DNA of 36,878 nucleotides from an uncultured Alphaproteobacteria bacterium (GTDB taxonomy: Bacteria > Pseudomonadota > Alphaproteobacteria > HIMB59 > GCA-002718135): contig CABYTX010000009.1 in assembly GCA_902522015.1 (NCBI GenBank), positions 1 to 36,878 on the forward strand, given 5' to 3'. A model generated the notes under the pieces. It was given only the letters and a program-made list of their open reading frames with translations. It made no database searches and was not told the origin of the DNA. The translations under genes were made by a program, and so were the position numbers. This document shows, piece by piece, positions 35,350 to 36,878 of this stretch. The first letter of the stretch is position 1. The number at the start of each line of letters is the position of its first letter.

Positions 35350-36390
35350 TTAAAATGCCATGTTGGCACCAATGTACCATGCATTACCGTCATCAGTTGG
35401 CGAACCTTCGTTACTTGCTTCCATTGAAGTGTAACCAAGAAGTGCAGTTACACCAGACGCAACAGCATAAGAAATACTTGCTGAAGTAACTTCTTTTGAG
35501 TCGTTTGCTCCACCAGTTGATCCAATGGTGTTATCAGTTGAATCACCAGAAGCGAAACCAACATTAAATGTAATGTCACCTGAAACATATTTAACTCCAA
35601 GTTTTGTTACATCAGCTGTGTACTCATCTGTAGATGATTTGTTAACACCAGCAACATCACCATCAGCAAAACCTACAGCAACTGTTAAATCACCAGTTAC
35701 AGCACTTAAACCGATATGGAAACCACCTGTGTCATTAGTTACAGCAGTAGCAGTTTTTGAACCTTCAGCTTGTGAAATACCACCACCAATTGTAACAGAA
35801 GAGTCACCTAAGTCAGTTACATAAGTAGCACCAATTGCAACGTGACTGTCTACTCTGTAAGTAGCAGTAGCAGCGTTACCATCGTCAGTTGAAGCTGAGA
35901 AAGACATTGATAAACCATCTGCTAAGAAGTCAGCAGCAGTGTGGTATTCAACACCTAGGTTAGTTGCAGCAGTAGCAAAATCTAAACCAGTTTGAGCTGT
36001 GTTTACAGATGTAGTAGCTACACCTTCAGCACCAGCTGAGCTTGGAATAGAAACAGCGTGTGAACCTGAAGCGTTACCAGCATTTAAAAGATCAAGCTTA
36101 GAGCCATCAGTAAACGCTAAAGTAAAACCAGCATCACCGTCGTACTTTGAAGTTTCATCCATTACTTTAAAGCTAGATGAAATAGTCATACCGCCGTCAG
36201 TAGTTTCTGATAATGATACAGTAAAGTTGTTATCATTAGTTAAGGCATTAGTGTCTGTACCGTTTGCAGGTGAATCAAACTCCATACCAACTTTGTGGTT
36301 ACCACTCATAGTAGCTGTTACAGCTTCAGCCACAGTTGCAGCTCCAAGTGTAGATACTAGGGCAGTTCCCATTAATAGTTCTTTTTTCAT
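35350..36390 (-). CDS. Outer-membrane porin, 16-strand-type beta barrel
   Basis: 346 residues with a cleavable signal peptide (about 1-23, ending VAEA). The mature protein is a series of short alternating beta strands rich in Gly, Ala, Ser, Thr and Asp, and ends in the barrel signature WYIGANMAF with terminal Phe. It resembles the small porins of marine Alphaproteobacteria. The coding sequence is visibly less AT-rich than its neighbours and favours a few codons, consistent with very high expression. A strong AGGAG ribosome site lies 6 bases before the ATG, a structured leader precedes it and a strong terminator follows. Strand number was not counted rigorously. Confidence 0.85.
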   Translation of the reverse strand: MKKELLMGTALVSTLGAATVAEAVTATMSGNHKVGMEFDSPANGTDTNALTNDNNFTVSLSETTDGGMTISSSFKVMDETSKYDGDAGFTLAFTDGSKLDLLNAGNASGSHAVSIPSSAGAEGVATTSVNTAQTGLDFATAATNLGVEYHTAADFLADGLSMSFSASTDDGNAATATYRVDSHVAIGATYVTDLGDSSVTIGGGISQAEGSKTATAVTNDTGGFHIGLSAVTGDLTVAVGFADGDVAGVNKSSTDEYTADVTKLGVKYVSGDITFNVGFASGDSTDNTIGSTGGANDSKEVTSASISYAVASGVTALLGYTSMEASNEGSPTDDGNAWYIGANMAF

Positions 36391-36406
36391 AATTACTCCT
36401 TTTGAG

Positions 36407-36445
36407 TTAATGAATATTCATTAAATACAAGCAACAAACTTGTAT
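36407..36445. repeat. 18-bp palindrome and adjacent inverted repeat in the porin leader
   Basis: TTAATGAATATTCATTAA (36407-36424) is a perfect 18-base palindrome ending about 10 bases before the porin SD. It abuts ATACAAG-N7-CTTGTAT (36425-36445), a perfect 7-bp stem. In the porin mRNA both could fold as consecutive hairpins at the 5' end. As DNA, either could be a dimeric repressor site. Confidence 0.85.
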
Positions 36446-36452
36446 TGAGAGT

Positions 36453-36481
36453 GTATTATTTAAAAATTGAATATATTTCAA
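36453..36481 (-). promoter_or_regulatory. Candidate porin promoter
   Basis: On the minus strand TTGAAA (36476-36481) is followed after 17 bases by TAATAC (36453-36458). The predicted start near 36446 would put the first leader hairpin at the very 5' end of the mRNA. The -10 box is a weak match, so this is tentative. The -35 overlaps a TTGAAT on the plus strand that could serve yggS. Confidence 0.42.
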
Positions 36482-36516
36482 AAAAAGCATAATGATTTAT
36501 TATATTTTTTTAAGCT

Positions 36517-36536
36517 ATGTTGTTTTTTTACAACAT
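36517..36536. repeat. Inverted repeat upstream of yggS
   Basis: ATGTTGT and ACAACAT form a perfect 7-bp inverted repeat around six T, ending 10 bases before the yggS ATG. It could be an operator or a leader hairpin. The T run is in the loop and not behind the stem, so it is not an intrinsic terminator. Confidence 0.75.
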
Positions 36537-36546
36537 TATTTGTAAT

Positions 36547-36878
36547 ATGTTCGATATTGATAAATACAATGAAATTAAGGGTTTTTTAAAAAAAACAAGT
36601 GAAAACACCAAAATTGTTGCAATATCAAAAAATCAAACAATAGAAAGTATACTTCAGGCTATTAATTTAGGCGTTCACACATTTGGTGAAAACAGGGTGC
36701 AGGAGGCACAAAACAAGTTTTCTGAAATAAAGTCTAAAAATCCTAATATAAAACTGCACTTAACTGGACCATTGCAATCCAATAAAGTAAAAATAGCTAT
36801 TAACTTCTTTGATGTTTTCCACACATTAGATAGGGAGAAGATAGCAAGGGAATTTTCAAAATATAATGACCAACTTAT
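36547..36878 (+). CDS. yggS: YggS/PROSC-family PLP homeostasis protein, N-terminal part
   Basis: The frame opens with ATG at 36547 and runs off the window after 110 codons. It reads MFDIDKYNEIKGFLKK and then VAISKNQTIESILQAINLG, with the PLP-binding Lys in AISK. GVHTFGENRVQEAQNK and LHLTGPLQSNKVKIAI are the other family signatures. These fold-type-III proteins bind pyridoxal phosphate and buffer its supply. The gene is divergent from the porin across 156 bases holding three inverted repeats. Confidence 0.93.
   Translation, partial: MFDIDKYNEIKGFLKKTSENTKIVAISKNQTIESILQAINLGVHTFGENRVQEAQNKFSEIKSKNPNIKLHLTGPLQSNKVKIAINFFDVFHTLDREKIAREFSKYNDQL

Noticed and set aside
35525-36424. Long plus-strand reading frames opposite the porin gene
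   Set aside because: They are mirror frames of a Ser/Thr/Ala-rich coding sequence with no start signal or recognisable domain.
1-36878. CRISPR arrays, tRNA or rRNA genes, insertion sequences, prophage blocks
   Set aside because: No repeat-spacer pattern, cloverleaf, transposase or run of phage genes was seen; the lysozyme is an isolated phage-type gene.

Overview
The window is a gene-dense, strongly AT-rich stretch of a free-living, streamlined alphaproteobacterium. Gene order is the conserved origin-proximal block of Alphaproteobacteria: hrcA-grpE-dnaK-dnaJ-dapB; rph-rdgB; hisB-H-A-F-E with hslVU; smr/tim44/dnaQ/coaE/aroE/maf; rho-mnmE-mnmG-rsmG-parA-parB; holA-lptE-leuS-DUF3576. Tiny or overlapping gene junctions, many short envelope proteins and extreme AT bias suggest a marine SAR11-, HIMB59- or AEGEAN-169-like lineage. 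That placement is inference from style and synteny, not from a marker-gene comparison.

Left part (1-14.1 kb): a truncated serine hydrolase, then the minus-strand heat-shock operon hrcA-grpE-dnaK-dnaJ with dapB as its last gene. rph and rdgB diverge from it. An LpoA-like lipoprotein and rsmI overlap head to head, followed by a DolP-like BON lipoprotein. A compact histidine operon (hisB-hisH-GNAT-hisA-hisF-hisE-HIT) runs on the minus strand and carries an unexpected acetyltransferase gene.

Middle (14.1-23.6 kb): hslV-hslU sit behind a sigma-32-like promoter. Then comes an accessory envelope cassette: a protein with two PAP2 domains, a GT39 membrane glycosyltransferase and a DUF3108 protein. 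Facing it is the housekeeping run maf-aroE-coaE-dnaQ-tim44-lysozyme-smr. A T4-phage-type GH24 lysozyme lies where other Alphaproteobacteria usually encode the lytic transglycosylase MltA.

Right part (23.6-36.9 kb): the only gene-free gap over 300 bases separates maf from rho. By synteny with Caulobacter and Rhizobiales it is the best candidate for oriC. Two near-perfect parS cores lie at the end of mnmE and just before mnmG, about 2.5 kb from the parA-parB genes. The plus-strand parB then meets minus-strand holA-lptE-leuS-DUF3576. An intrinsic terminator, a major porin with a structured 5' leader, and the divergent start of yggS end the window.

Most notable are the lysozyme replacement, the candidate origin with twin parS sites, the tandem PAP2 fusion beside a GT39 enzyme, matching sigma-32-type promoters before dnaK and hslV, and the palindromic porin leader. 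No tRNA, rRNA, CRISPR array or insertion sequence was seen.
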